This document shows, one piece after another, positions 52,014 through 61,098 of a DNA stretch of 64,000 bases. The DNA is from JBKHYJ01 sp046565505. Lineage in GTDB: Bacteria > Acidobacteriota > Blastocatellia > UBA7656. The notes under the pieces were generated by a model. It ran no database searches and was not told the origin of the DNA. It saw only the letters and a list, made by a program, of their open reading frames with translations. The position numbers and the translations under genes were made by a program. Location of the stretch: positions 1 through 64,000 of the forward strand of contig JBKHYJ010000045.1 of the NCBI GenBank assembly GCA_046565505.1, in the 5' to 3' direction. Positions within the stretch are counted from its first letter, which is position 1. Each line of letters begins with the position of its first letter.

Positions 52014-53324
52014 ATGGAAATTGTAAGCTATAACCCCGGCACGGCAAGCGCGGCGCTCGACCGCATAACCTCGCGCTCGCTTCAGACGAACGCCGGACTG
52101 GTCGCTCGCGTAGCCGAAGTCATAGAAGGCGTGCGCGCGGGCGGCGACGAGGCGCTCATACATTACACCAGAGAGTTCGATGGCGTGTCGCTTCAACCTG
52201 GCGAGCTGCGCGTCGATCCTGATTCCATTCAGCGCGCGGCCCGCCTCGCGGACTCGCGCACGGTGGAGGCTTTCCGCGAAGCCATCCGGAACATCAGGGC
52301 CTTCCATGAACACCAGCGCGAGTCGTCCTGGGAGGCGACGACGGAGTATGGCGCGACGGTGGGCCAGCGCATACTACCCATCGCCTCCGCGGGCCTGTAC
52401 GTTCCCGGCGGACGCGCGGCTTATCCTTCATCCGTTGCTATGAACGTGGTGCCCGCGCAGGTCGCGGGCGTCCGCCGAATCGCCCTGGCAACGCCTCCCG
52501 GCACGCTCGAGCGAGCGCCTGCCGTCGCCGCCGTGATTAACGAATTGGGAATCCGCGAGGTCTACCGCGTCGGCGGGGCGCAGGCCATAGCCGCGTTCGC
52601 CTTCGGGACTGAAACGGTCCCGCGCGTGGACAAGATCGCCGGCCCCGGCAACGTCTACGTCGCGCTCGCCAAGAAGCTCGTCTATGGGTCCGTCGGGGTC
52701 GATTCAATCGCGGGGCCGACGGAGGTGGTAGTGCTGGCCGACGAGACGGCCGACGCGCGATTCGTGGCGGCAGACCTGCTCGCGCAGGCCGAGCATGATA
52801 AAGAAGCGTCGGCCATCTGCGTCACGACGAGCGCGAACTTTGCGCGCGAGGTGGCGCGCGAGGTCTGGCGGCAAATCCGAACGCTGGAGCGGCGCGAGGT
52901 GGCTCAAGCTTCGATTGACACATACGGCGCGATCTTTGTGGTCGATTCGTTGGAATGCGGGTGCGAGCTTGTGAACACGATCGCGCCCGAGCACCTGGAA
53001 CTGATGACCGCCGATAACGAGCGCGCGGCGGGGATGGTCGAGAATGCCGGCGCTATATTTTTCGGCCCCTGGTCCTCGGAGCCCGTAGGCGATTACCTGG
53101 CCGGGCCGAATCACGTCCTGCCTACTGCGACGACGGCGCGGTTCTCGTCGCCGCTGGGCGTTTATGATTTCTTGAAGCGCCAATCTGTGATTCGATACAG
53201 CCGCGAGTCAATCGAAAGGCAGGCCGATTCCATCGCGGCGATGGCCGACGCGGAGGGGCTGACCGCTCACAAGCGGGCCGTCCTCATCAGGCTCGGGGAC
53301 GCGAATAAAGTAACGCCAGATTGA
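52014..53324 (+). CDS. hisD: histidinol dehydrogenase
   Basis: A 436-residue zinc enzyme for the last two oxidations to histidine. LYVPGGRAAYPSSVAMNVVPA, the signature IAGPTEVVVLADETADARFVAADLLAQAEHD, and the catalytic pair in APEHLEL are visible. It follows hisG by 35 bp. Confidence 0.96.
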   Translation: MEIVSYNPGTASAALDRITSRSLQTNAGLVARVAEVIEGVRAGGDEALIHYTREFDGVSLQPGELRVDPDSIQRAARLADSRTVEAFREAIRNIRAFHEHQRESSWEATTEYGATVGQRILPIASAGLYVPGGRAAYPSSVAMNVVPAQVAGVRRIALATPPGTLERAPAVAAVINELGIREVYRVGGAQAIAAFAFGTETVPRVDKIAGPGNVYVALAKKLVYGSVGVDSIAGPTEVVVLADETADARFVAADLLAQAEHDKEASAICVTTSANFAREVAREVWRQIRTLERREVAQASIDTYGAIFVVDSLECGCELVNTIAPEHLELMTADNERAAGMVENAGAIFFGPWSSEPVGDYLAGPNHVLPTATTARFSSPLGVYDFLKRQSVIRYSRESIERQADSIAAMADAEGLTAHKRAVLIRLGDANKVTPD

Positions 53325-53337
53325 TCGAGGAGTGAGG

Positions 53338-54474
53338 ATGGCAGACAGTAAGGACGCCGAACGGGTAATAAAAAATGCGGACGGCGCGGGCCGGCCGGCC
53401 CCCGACCCGCTGCGGAAGATCAAACCGGCCGTGCGAGCCATAACCGCGTATACCCTCGCGCCGTATCGCGCCGGCATAAAGATCAATCAAAACGAAAATC
53501 CGTTCGACATGCCTGACGAGATCAAGCAGGAGGTTCGGCGCAGGCTCGCCGGCCGCGCCTGGTCGCGCTACCCGGATTTCGTCCCTTCAGAGCTTCTCAA
53601 CCGGCTCGCGAGCTTCGCGGGCTGGGAGCCGGAAGGTACGCTCGCGGGCAACGGCTCGAACGAACTCATTCAGGCGACGCTCATGGTGACCGTGGGCGCG
53701 GGCACGCGCGTACTTATCCCGGAGCCGACCTTCACGCTATACAGGCAGATAGTGACCGTCCTGGGCGGCGAGGCCCTGGGCGTCCCGCTCACCGCCGCAC
53801 TACAGTTCGACCTGGACGCCATTCGCGAACGGGCCGCGTCGGGGCGCGCGGACGTAATCATACTGTGCTCGCCGAATAACCCGACGGGATGTCAGGTGTC
53901 CGACGAAGACCTCCTGCTCCTCGCGCGAGACTTCAAAGGCTTGATTGTCGTTGACGAGGCTTACCATGAATTCTCGGGCCGGACGGTCGTTCCGCTCCTG
54001 GGGCGGATGCCGAACCTGATCGTGTTGAGGACGTTTTCAAAGGCGATGGCGATGGCAGGTCTGAGGGTAGGGTACTTGCTCGCGGCCCCCGAACTCGCAC
54101 GCGAAGTGCATAAGGCGACGCTGCCATACAACCTCAACTTCTTTTCTGCGACCGCGGCGGAGGTCGCCTGCGAGCGGTACGATTTGCTCAAGCCTCACAT
54201 AGATAAGATAGTCGGCGAGCGCGACCGCATGCTCGCGGCGCTCGCGGGGGTCGGCGGGGTAGAGCCCGTGCGGTCGGCCGCGAATTTCTTCGTGGCGCGA
54301 ACGCCGCGCCCGCCGCGAAAGATTTTCGAGGGGCTGCTCGCGCGCGATATACTTATCCGCGACGTGAGCCGCTACCCCATGCTTGAAGAGTATTTCCGGG
54401 TGTCGGTCGGAGCGCCGGATGAGAACGACCGGCTGCTCGCGGCGCTCGAAGAAATCATGCAATCGGGGGATTGA
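53338..54474 (+). CDS. hisC: histidinol-phosphate aminotransferase
   Basis: A 378-residue PLP enzyme. NENPFDMPDEI, GNGSNELIQ, CSPNNPTGCQVS, VVDEAYHEFSG, and the PLP-lysine in LRTFSKAMAMAGLRVGY are visible. The ATG at 53338 follows GAGGAG; the earlier in-frame GTG at 53332 lies in that site. It follows hisD by 13 bp. Confidence 0.94.
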   Translation: MADSKDAERVIKNADGAGRPAPDPLRKIKPAVRAITAYTLAPYRAGIKINQNENPFDMPDEIKQEVRRRLAGRAWSRYPDFVPSELLNRLASFAGWEPEGTLAGNGSNELIQATLMVTVGAGTRVLIPEPTFTLYRQIVTVLGGEALGVPLTAALQFDLDAIRERAASGRADVIILCSPNNPTGCQVSDEDLLLLARDFKGLIVVDEAYHEFSGRTVVPLLGRMPNLIVLRTFSKAMAMAGLRVGYLLAAPELAREVHKATLPYNLNFFSATAAEVACERYDLLKPHIDKIVGERDRMLAALAGVGGVEPVRSAANFFVARTPRPPRKIFEGLLARDILIRDVSRYPMLEEYFRVSVGAPDENDRLLAALEEIMQSGD

Positions 54475-54536
54475 TTCCTCGGCCCGAAGCCCGGGCGCGG
54501 CGGGCCGATGAGACGATCATCAAGTGGGGGCATCTT

Positions 54537-55124
54537 ATGGCTAGAGTCGCGGAGAGGCGGCGCACGACGCGCGAGACAGACGTGCAAGTAAAGATTGATC
54601 TGGACGGCCGCGGCGCGTCGAAGGTGGCAACTGGCATAGGCTTCCTCGATCACATGCTCGACCTGTTCGCGCGGCATGGGTTGTTCGATCTCGAAATCAC
54701 TTGCGCGGGGGACTTGCACATCGACGGCCATCACTCGGTCGAAGATATTGCGATCACGGCCGGACAGGCGTTCCGCGGCGCGCTGGGCGACAAGAGCGGC
54801 ATAGCGAGATTCGGCTCCGCGTACGTGCCTATGGACGAAACGCTCGTGCGCTCGGTCGTTGACCTCAGCGGTCGGGCATTCGTCGTCTACCGTGTGACGA
54901 ACGTGCGCGACCGCGTAGGCGAGCTAGACGTGGAGCTTGTCGAGCACTTCTGGCGTTCGTTCGCGGGCGAGGCGCGGTGCAACCTTCACATAGAATTATT
55001 GTATGGCGCGAACCAGCATCACATAACTGAAGGCGTCTTCAAATCGGCCGCCAGAGCCTTTTCCGCGGCGACGCGGTTTTCAGAGCGCGTCGAAGGGGTG
55101 CTCTCGACGAAAGGAACTTTATAG
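54537..55124 (+). CDS. hisB: imidazoleglycerol-phosphate dehydratase
   Basis: A 195-residue monofunctional IGPD. TGIGFLDHMLDLFARHG, DLHIDGHHSVEDIAI and LHIELLYGANQHHITEGVFK provide the two HxxxH-type metal sites. It lacks the phosphatase domain of enterobacterial HisB, so a separate histidinol phosphatase is needed. The ATG at 54537 gives the usual N-terminus. Confidence 0.95.
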   Translation: MARVAERRRTTRETDVQVKIDLDGRGASKVATGIGFLDHMLDLFARHGLFDLEITCAGDLHIDGHHSVEDIAITAGQAFRGALGDKSGIARFGSAYVPMDETLVRSVVDLSGRAFVVYRVTNVRDRVGELDVELVEHFWRSFAGEARCNLHIELLYGANQHHITEGVFKSAARAFSAATRFSERVEGVLSTKGTL

Positions 55125-55206
55125 GGCTCGCGGGAAGGGCGCAATACTTAGCAGTCTGGAGCCGCATACCTGAAATCTCATACGACCTAGCCGGCCCGGC
55201 CTTGAA

Positions 55207-55809
55207 ATGATAGCGATACTGGATTATGGAGTCGGAAACCTTCGCAGCGTCGAAAAGGCGTTCGAGGCCGCGGGGGCTCGCGCGGTTATAACCAGTGACG
55301 CGGGTGCGGTTCGCGCGGCGGAGCGAATAGTGCTCCCCGGCGTGGGCGCGTTCGGCGAGTGTGCCCGCCGGTTGCGCGAGTCAGGATTAGACAGGCTCGT
55401 GCTTGAGGCGGCGGGGCTCAATAAGCCCGTGCTCGGCCTGTGCGTGGGCTTGCAGTTGATGTTTGATGAGGGGCACGAATTCGGGATTCACAAAGGGCTG
55501 GGGCTGATGCGCGGCCGGGTCGTCAGGCTCCCTCGGGCGGGTCCCCCCGTCCCGCAGATCGGCTGGAATCAAATCGAAGACCTCAGACCGCACCCGCTGC
55601 TCGAAGGCATCGCGGAAGGGGCTTATTTTTATTTCGTTCACTCCTATTACGTCGAAGCGGAAGACCGGGCGGATGTTCTGGCCTCTACCGAATACGGGAT
55701 TCGCTACGCCTCAGTATGCGCCAATGGTTCTGTGAGCGGCGTGCAATTTCACCCTGAAAAGAGCCAGGACGCGGGCCTGCGGCTGCTGGCGAACTTCGCA
55801 CGGCTGTAA
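55207..55809 (+). CDS. hisH: imidazole glycerol phosphate synthase, glutaminase subunit
   Basis: A 200-residue class I glutamine amidotransferase that feeds ammonia to HisF. The nucleophile Cys is in LGLCVGLQLMF; the His and Glu are in GVQFHPEKS. Its partner hisF lies 2.9 kb away, past two genes on the opposite strand. Confidence 0.95.
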   Translation: MIAILDYGVGNLRSVEKAFEAAGARAVITSDAGAVRAAERIVLPGVGAFGECARRLRESGLDRLVLEAAGLNKPVLGLCVGLQLMFDEGHEFGIHKGLGLMRGRVVRLPRAGPPVPQIGWNQIEDLRPHPLLEGIAEGAYFYFVHSYYVEAEDRADVLASTEYGIRYASVCANGSVSGVQFHPEKSQDAGLRLLANFARL

Positions 55810-55894
55810 TAAGCCTCGAGTTGATGGCAAGAGCGCCGTGGGGTATTACGCGGGCCGCGCGGCTCACTCGCGGATCGGCAGGCATTTTATCTGT

Positions 55895-56278
55895 TCATAC
55901 GAGGATCGCGGGCCCGTACGAGTTGTCTATCACACACCGCCACCTGCCGTCCCTATGTTTCCGAAAGACGGACGTGGCGAACGACTCTCTCGTGAACGGC
56001 GTGCCGTCAGGGGCCTTGCCGGAAAAGCTCCACTTCGACGTGAACAGCGCGATGTCGCCCGCTTCGATCACGTTGGTCTTTATTTGCGCGGCAACCCCAC
56101 CCATGCCAAGGAGCCCCCGGAACGCCCTGCGAATTTCGTCCTTGCCGCGCGCCAGCCTCCCAGGCTCCAGCACCACGGCGGCCCCGTCTTCATAAAAAAC
56201 CAGGACGGCCTCCACGTCGCCCCGGTTAAAGGCCGCGTCAATTTCTTTTACCGTCTCTTCTAAGCTGCTGTTGACCAT
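55895..56278 (-). CDS. SnoaL/NTF2-like (DUF4440) protein
   Basis: A 127-residue cone-shaped alpha+beta protein. IDAAFNRGDVEAVLVFYEDGAAVV and GKDEIRRAFRGLLG fit the SnoaL-like/DUF4440 pattern, and RDGRWRCVIDNSYGP closes it. Function unknown. With the next gene it interrupts the his cluster on the opposite strand. Confidence 0.8.
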   Translation of the reverse strand: MVNSSLEETVKEIDAAFNRGDVEAVLVFYEDGAAVVLEPGRLARGKDEIRRAFRGLLGMGGVAAQIKTNVIEAGDIALFTSKWSFSGKAPDGTPFTRESFATSVFRKHRDGRWRCVIDNSYGPAILV

Positions 56279-56302
56279 CTCTCGCGCGGGTCGCCTGCCG
56301 CC

Positions 56303-57589
56303 TCACCGCCGTGTCGCTTGCGCCGGCTCCGCCTGTATGGCTTTCAGCTTGTTGAGGTCTTGGAGCACTTCGCGCCACTCGCCCTTGTTCCTCTTGGTGG
56401 CGATGGGCGCGCTGAGGTCGCCGTAGAAGGCGAGAAGGTTAGCGCGCTGTTCCGGCGTCACGGTTTTAAAATTATCGTCCTCCAGCTTGTCCAACCACTC
56501 CGCATAAGTTTTGTCCGCGAGCCTGTATTCGCCTGCCCGAGTCACCTGCCCCGTGTCGAAATCTCTATTCTGTAGATCGACCTGCGCGTCCTTTGCGCGG
56601 GCCAGCAGCGCGCGGTAGCGGTCCAGTGTGGCGTTGAAGCTGTCCTGGAACATCTTCTCAGTCTCGGGCGTGGGGGGCTTGAATGCGACGGCTTTGAACG
56701 GCCCGACCTTAGGAACGATTCGGAAGAGGAAGGCCATCGTCTTGGCGAACGGCCCGGGCCTTTCGTACTCCTTGCCCCACTCCTTTTCGTAGCCCGCGCG
56801 GGAGAGGTTATAGACGAACTTCTCGCGGGCGATCCCCGGCGTGAGCTTTTCTATCTCGTCCTTCTTCGTCTCCCACGCCACCTTCGTCGCCTCTGGAATT
56901 ATCGTGCTCACGGCGAGGCGGAAAGAGCCTATAGCAAGGTCCACGCTCTTGAAGACGTCTTTCAATTCAAGCCCGTAAGTTTTCTTGAAGGCGCGGCCGA
57001 GCACGTCCTTTGACACTTTGAAGCCGATGAAGTCATGGTAAGACTCGGGCGCGTACCGGCCGCGCGCCACCTGCAAAACGTCGAACCCGAATTCCGTCTT
57101 CATGTGCGCCGAAGGGTCTTCGGCGTAGGTCACCTCTTCGCCGTACCTCGCGCGGAGCTTCGGGTAGACGACCGGCACGGCCTTGTTCACGGCCAGCGGG
57201 TGACCGTTGTTGTCGGCGGCATAATGCGCCAGCGCGCCGAGCGCGAAAGCGTATTCATTAATGTCCTGGGATTCCGCCATGAGCGCTTCGATGAAGTCGC
57301 CGCTTCGGACGTAATGCGTAAGGTCTGAAAAGAACTTGCTGCCGAATGGGTAGTAGCCCATGTCTTGAATAATGGCCCCGCCATAGCTGTAAGCGTGCGC
57401 CTCTTTCAACTGCTCCGCGGTCGCGCCGGGGAATCGCTTTAGCACGAGCGGCTTGATAGAGTCTTCCCAGGAGGAGTCAATTATCGCCTGGTGCGTAAGC
57501 ACAGAATAGCCGAACGACACCTGGCTGATAGAGAGCATAATCGCCAGTAATACAGCCGATCTTGAAGCTCGCTTAATTATCTTTTTCAT
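56303..57589 (-). CDS. secreted zinc-dependent phospholipase C family protein
   Basis: A 428-residue protein with a signal peptide (KKIIKRASRSAVLLAIMLSI to SFG-YS). The mature N-terminus YSVLTHQAIIDSSW and the segment GALAHYAADNNGHPLAVNKAV fit PF00882, with the His and Asp residues of the zinc cluster. The 428-residue length exceeds bacterial phospholipase C; the C-terminal 200 residues are uncharacterised. The ATG at 57589 is chosen because the signal peptide begins there. The 360 bp from 57590 to 57949 hold no supported gene; they carry the upstream regions of this gene and of hisA. Confidence 0.82.
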   Translation of the reverse strand: MKKIIKRASRSAVLLAIMLSISQVSFGYSVLTHQAIIDSSWEDSIKPLVLKRFPGATAEQLKEAHAYSYGGAIIQDMGYYPFGSKFFSDLTHYVRSGDFIEALMAESQDINEYAFALGALAHYAADNNGHPLAVNKAVPVVYPKLRARYGEEVTYAEDPSAHMKTEFGFDVLQVARGRYAPESYHDFIGFKVSKDVLGRAFKKTYGLELKDVFKSVDLAIGSFRLAVSTIIPEATKVAWETKKDEIEKLTPGIAREKFVYNLSRAGYEKEWGKEYERPGPFAKTMAFLFRIVPKVGPFKAVAFKPPTPETEKMFQDSFNATLDRYRALLARAKDAQVDLQNRDFDTGQVTRAGEYRLADKTYAEWLDKLEDDNFKTVTPEQRANLLAFYGDLSAPIATKRNKGEWREVLQDLNKLKAIQAEPAQATRR

Positions 57590-57949
57590 AGTAGCTGCCT
57601 TAATCAAAGATCTGTACTGATAGTGAGCAGCCGCAACCATTGTCCGTATCGAAAGAAAACGCGAACCTACCCCCGGCAGCCCTCGACCTATCCATAAGCA
57701 ATCTCGATACCGGGTCCCGGCTTGACTCGCCATTACGAGAGGATTATGTTTCAGCTAGAAGTTTAGGCCGGACACTATGGCTACGGGGATACCGCCCGCA
57801 TTTCGCCCTGACTTTAACGCGCAGTTATCGATTACTGTACGCGGTTGCGAGCAGATAATTGCTCGGGTCGATTCGAGAGTAAAACAGTTAGCTGATTAAC
57901 TAAGGAGCGAGTGCCCTATAGAAATTGATGGGAGGCCGGATCGGTTATT

Positions 57950-58696
57950 ATGCTCGTCATACCTGCGATAGATTTGAAGAGCGGAATGTGCGTGCGGCTG
58001 ACCGAAGGCCGGCAGGACAGCGCGAAGGTTTACGACCGCGACCCGATTGAAGTGGCGCGCGCCTACGAGCGCGCGGGCGCGAAGCTATTACACGTAGTAG
58101 ACCTCGACGGAGCCTTCATGGGCTCGGCGTCGGAGAATCAAAAGATCATACGTCGCATCAGCGGGGAGGTCGGCATCCCCGTAGAAGTGGGCGGGGGCGT
58201 GCGCTCTCTCGCCGACATAGAAACTCTTCTCGGAGATGTCGGCGCGAGATACGTGATAATCGGGACGCTCGCCATAGAAAATCCCGAAGCGGTCGAAGGG
58301 GCGATAAAGAGTTTCGGAGATTCCATCATCGTCGGCATAGACGCCCGCGGGATGGAGGTCGCCACGCGCGGGTGGACCGAGCCCGTGGGGGTGGACGCGC
58401 TCGCGCTGGCGCGGCGGGCAGCAGACCTCGGCGCGCGGCGAATAATCTACACGGACATATCTCGCGATGGGCGGCTCGCGGGTCCGAACTTTGAGATGAC
58501 GCGCGAAATTGCGGCGGCATCCGGCGCGCGCGTGACCGCCTCGGGCGGGGTCTCGTCGCTCGCGGACATAACGCGATTGTGCGAGCTTGAGCCCGCAGGG
58601 GTAGACGCGGTGATCGTGGGCAAGGCGCTTTACGAGCGCCGCTTCACGCTCGAAGAAGCCATCGCGCGGGCGGCCCGCTCTGAACTCCCCGGTTGA
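57950..58696 (+). CDS. hisA: ProFAR isomerase
   Basis: A 248-residue TIM barrel. VIPAIDLKSGMCVRLTEGR, LHVVDLDGAFMGS, EVGGGVRS, and the second half IIYTDISRDGRLAGPN with TASGGVSSL are conserved; the two Asp in AIDLK and YTDISRDG are catalytic. It begins the second his segment. Confidence 0.95.
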   Translation: MLVIPAIDLKSGMCVRLTEGRQDSAKVYDRDPIEVARAYERAGAKLLHVVDLDGAFMGSASENQKIIRRISGEVGIPVEVGGGVRSLADIETLLGDVGARYVIIGTLAIENPEAVEGAIKSFGDSIIVGIDARGMEVATRGWTEPVGVDALALARRAADLGARRIIYTDISRDGRLAGPNFEMTREIAAASGARVTASGGVSSLADITRLCELEPAGVDAVIVGKALYERRFTLEEAIARAARSELPG

Positions 58697-58698
58697 CT

Positions 58699-59463
58699 AT
58701 GCTGGCGAAGAGGATCATCCCCTGTCTGGACGTTGATGGCGGCCGCGTGGTCAAAGGGATTCGCTTCGTCGATCTGGTTGACGCGGGCGACCCCGTAGAG
58801 CAAGCCCGCCGTTATGATCGCGAGGGCGCTGACGAACTCGTATTCCTCGACATAACCGCGTCATCCGAAAGCCGCCAGACTGTGCGCGAGATGGCGCGGC
58901 GCGTGGCCGATTCGATCTTCATCCCCTTCACAGTAGGCGGCGGCATCCGCACGCTCGAAGACATGCGGGCCATGCTGGCGTCGGGCGCGGATAAAGTTTC
59001 GGTCAACACGGCGGCCATTAAGGACCCCGGCATTATTGAAGAAGGCTCGCGCGCATTCGGCTCTCAAGCCATAGTCGTAGCTATAGACGCGAGACGCGTA
59101 GCGTCGGATATGGCCGTCGCCTGGGAGGTATACACGCATGGCGGGCGCACTCCCACAGGGGTTGATGTGTTAGATTGGGCGCGGAGAGTTGAGGGCCTCG
59201 GCGCGGGCGAGATACTGCTCACCAGCATGGATTGCGACGGCACGCGCGATGGCTATGACATAGGGCTGACACGGGCGGTCGCCGAAGCGGTGTCGGTCCC
59301 CGTGATCGCGTCGGGCGGCGCCGGGTCGCTCGAACATCTTTACGAAGCGCTAGACAGAGGGCGGGCCTCGGCAGTGCTCGCGGCTTCGATATTCCATTTC
59401 GGTGAGTTCACCATCGGCGAGGCGAAAGAGTACCTGCGCGCGCGCGGCCTGCCCGTCAGGTGA
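58699..59463 (+). CDS. hisF: imidazole glycerol phosphate synthase, cyclase subunit
   Basis: A 254-residue TIM barrel that joins PRFAR with ammonia. MLAKRIIPCLDVDGGRVVKGIRF, FTVGGGIRT, LTSMDCDGTRDGYD and IASGGAGS are diagnostic. The ATG at 58699 lies three bases after the hisA stop. A TTG at 58693 in frame is less likely. Confidence 0.96.
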   Translation: MLAKRIIPCLDVDGGRVVKGIRFVDLVDAGDPVEQARRYDREGADELVFLDITASSESRQTVREMARRVADSIFIPFTVGGGIRTLEDMRAMLASGADKVSVNTAAIKDPGIIEEGSRAFGSQAIVVAIDARRVASDMAVAWEVYTHGGRTPTGVDVLDWARRVEGLGAGEILLTSMDCDGTRDGYDIGLTRAVAEAVSVPVIASGGAGSLEHLYEALDRGRASAVLAASIFHFGEFTIGEAKEYLRARGLPVR

Positions 59464-59517
59464 GCCGCCGGTTATGGTTTAATTTCCCGCACACAGACGA
59501 GCTTAAGAAGGTATCCG

Positions 59518-59841
59518 ATGAGCGGCTCATTGTCAGATGCTGTTAGATTCGACGAGCGCGGCCTGGTGCCGGCCATCGTTCAGGATGCGACGACCGGCGA
59601 AGTGCTGATGCTCGCGTATATGAACGCGGAATCTCTGTCGAAGACTCTGGAGACTGGGGAGACATGGTTCTGGAGCCGCTCGCGCGGCGCGCTCTGGCAC
59701 AAGGGCGAGACTTCCGGAAATATTCAGCGCGTCGTGGCTATTTCAATCGACTGCGACGGCGATACGCTGCTCGTGCGCGTAGACGCGCGCGGCCCGGCCT
59801 GCCACACGGGCGAGCGCACCTGTTTTTTCCGCACGCTCTAG
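59518..59841 (+). CDS. hisI: phosphoribosyl-AMP cyclohydrolase
   Basis: A 107-residue metalloenzyme for the third histidine step. LMLAYMNAESL, TWFWSRSRGALWHKGETSGN and DCDGDTLLVRVDARGPACHTGERTCF, with its Asp and Cys ligands, are typical. There is no fused HisE, and no hisE gene appears in the window. Confidence 0.95.
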   Translation: MSGSLSDAVRFDERGLVPAIVQDATTGEVLMLAYMNAESLSKTLETGETWFWSRSRGALWHKGETSGNIQRVVAISIDCDGDTLLVRVDARGPACHTGERTCFFRTL

Positions 59842-59876
59842 GCTCGCGGTAACGCCCTGTCTCGGGCCGCCGCGTT

Positions 59877-60386
59877 TCAATTCCCGCGCAGGTGATACAG
59901 GTCGCTGGTTTTAACGGCCACGCCTAGCAGCTTGAGGTAGAAAAAGAGCTGGTGCTTGTGGTTGATGAAGTGCTCCAGGTTTCCGAGCAGGATGGTCAGA
60001 GCCGCCTCCCCCTGCGGGACAAACACCGTCGGCACCCCGCGGCCGAGGTCGGCATCCGTGAGGAGCGCGAAACCTTCTCTGATATGCCGCAGGTATTCTC
60101 CCATTCGCCGGCGCGCCTCTTCGACGCCACAGCAATGATTTACCGGCTGCTCGCGCAAGCGTATGAAATGAGCCAGGCGGTCACGGTCAAGCGCATAGAG
60201 CGTCGCGCAGAACCCCGCAAGGCATTCGAGCAAGTGGCCTAGCAGGTCACACACGCGAAGCGAGTCCGGCAGCGGGCGCCATTCGACCTTGTCCGGCGGG
60301 ATGGCCGCAAGCAGGTGCTCGGCGCGCTCGATCTGTTCTTCGAGCTTCGCCAGGATCAAAGGCGGAAGATTTATGGGGTTGCTCAC
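59877..60386 (-). CDS. DinB family protein
   Basis: A 169-residue four-helix bundle with a GTG start. The metal ligands fit DinB: His in LLGHLLECL, and FINHKHQLFFYLKLLG near the end. Such proteins include thiol-dependent metal enzymes, but the reaction here is unknown. It shares a strand with glnA and the LEA gene. A second DinB protein begins at the right edge of the window. Confidence 0.82.
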   Translation of the reverse strand: MSNPINLPPLILAKLEEQIERAEHLLAAIPPDKVEWRPLPDSLRVCDLLGHLLECLAGFCATLYALDRDRLAHFIRLREQPVNHCCGVEEARRRMGEYLRHIREGFALLTDADLGRGVPTVFVPQGEAALTILLGNLEHFINHKHQLFFYLKLLGVAVKTSDLYHLRGN

Positions 60387-60492
60387 TTGAGTTTAACGAC
60401 GGGGCCGCTTGTAAAATGCCGAGCGTCAGGTGCCGGAGCCTGTGCCTTCAAACCGGCTCCGGCGGCCCATTCCAGGCCATCAACACCGCGAT

Positions 60493-61029
60493 TCAAGGCT
60501 TGCCGCCCGGCCGCCCCCTGACTCTGTTCGACAGGGATGACATCACGGACCCGGGGGTCAATTCGCCGCCGAGCGAGGCTTTCACCTTGTGATTGAAGAA
60601 CGCGAACACGGGCACGGTGAATTCCGCGTCAAGCTCGTAGCTCAACCTCAGGCCTTCTGTGATGGCGCTCCAGGTCACGGCGGGCAAGGCCGACAGGTCT
60701 ACCGTGATGGGCAGGTCTATCGTGACGCTCGAAGCGGCGGGCACCTTAACTTCTTTTTTGTACTTACCCTCTGCGGTCACTTGCCCATTCATCTTGAGCC
60801 GGTAAGTCACGTCTTTGACCTTGAACTCTGGGCCCGGATTATTCACCTCGACCGAAATGATCGCGCCGGCCGCATTGTTCCCCCAGTCAACCCCGTTGAG
60901 CGCGACACTTTTCAGCTTAACATCCGGCTTCCTGTTGTCAGCCGGCGAAGCCGCTAGGGCGGGCCCCGCCCCGGTCACGGACGCGGCGACGATCAGTAGC
61001 GCAACTACCATGCGAGTTGTCTCGAGCAT
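60493..61029 (-). CDS. secreted LEA type 2 (WHy-domain) protein
   Basis: A 178-residue protein with a signal peptide (VVALLIVAASVTGAGPALA-A). Residues about 38-150 form the WHy beta-sandwich (SVALNGVDWGNNAAGAIISV, VNNPGPEFKVKDVTYRLKMNG). LEA-2 proteins are linked to desiccation or stress tolerance. GGAG precedes the ATG. It follows glnA by 69 bp. Confidence 0.82.
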   Translation of the reverse strand: MLETTRMVVALLIVAASVTGAGPALAASPADNRKPDVKLKSVALNGVDWGNNAAGAIISVEVNNPGPEFKVKDVTYRLKMNGQVTAEGKYKKEVKVPAASSVTIDLPITVDLSALPAVTWSAITEGLRLSYELDAEFTVPVFAFFNHKVKASLGGELTPGSVMSSLSNRVRGRPGGKP

Positions 61030-61098
61030 AACCGGCTCCTGCTTTCGAGTCCCTACAAGTATAAATTCACGCCTCGCATGTCGTCAAAAAAGGCACTG

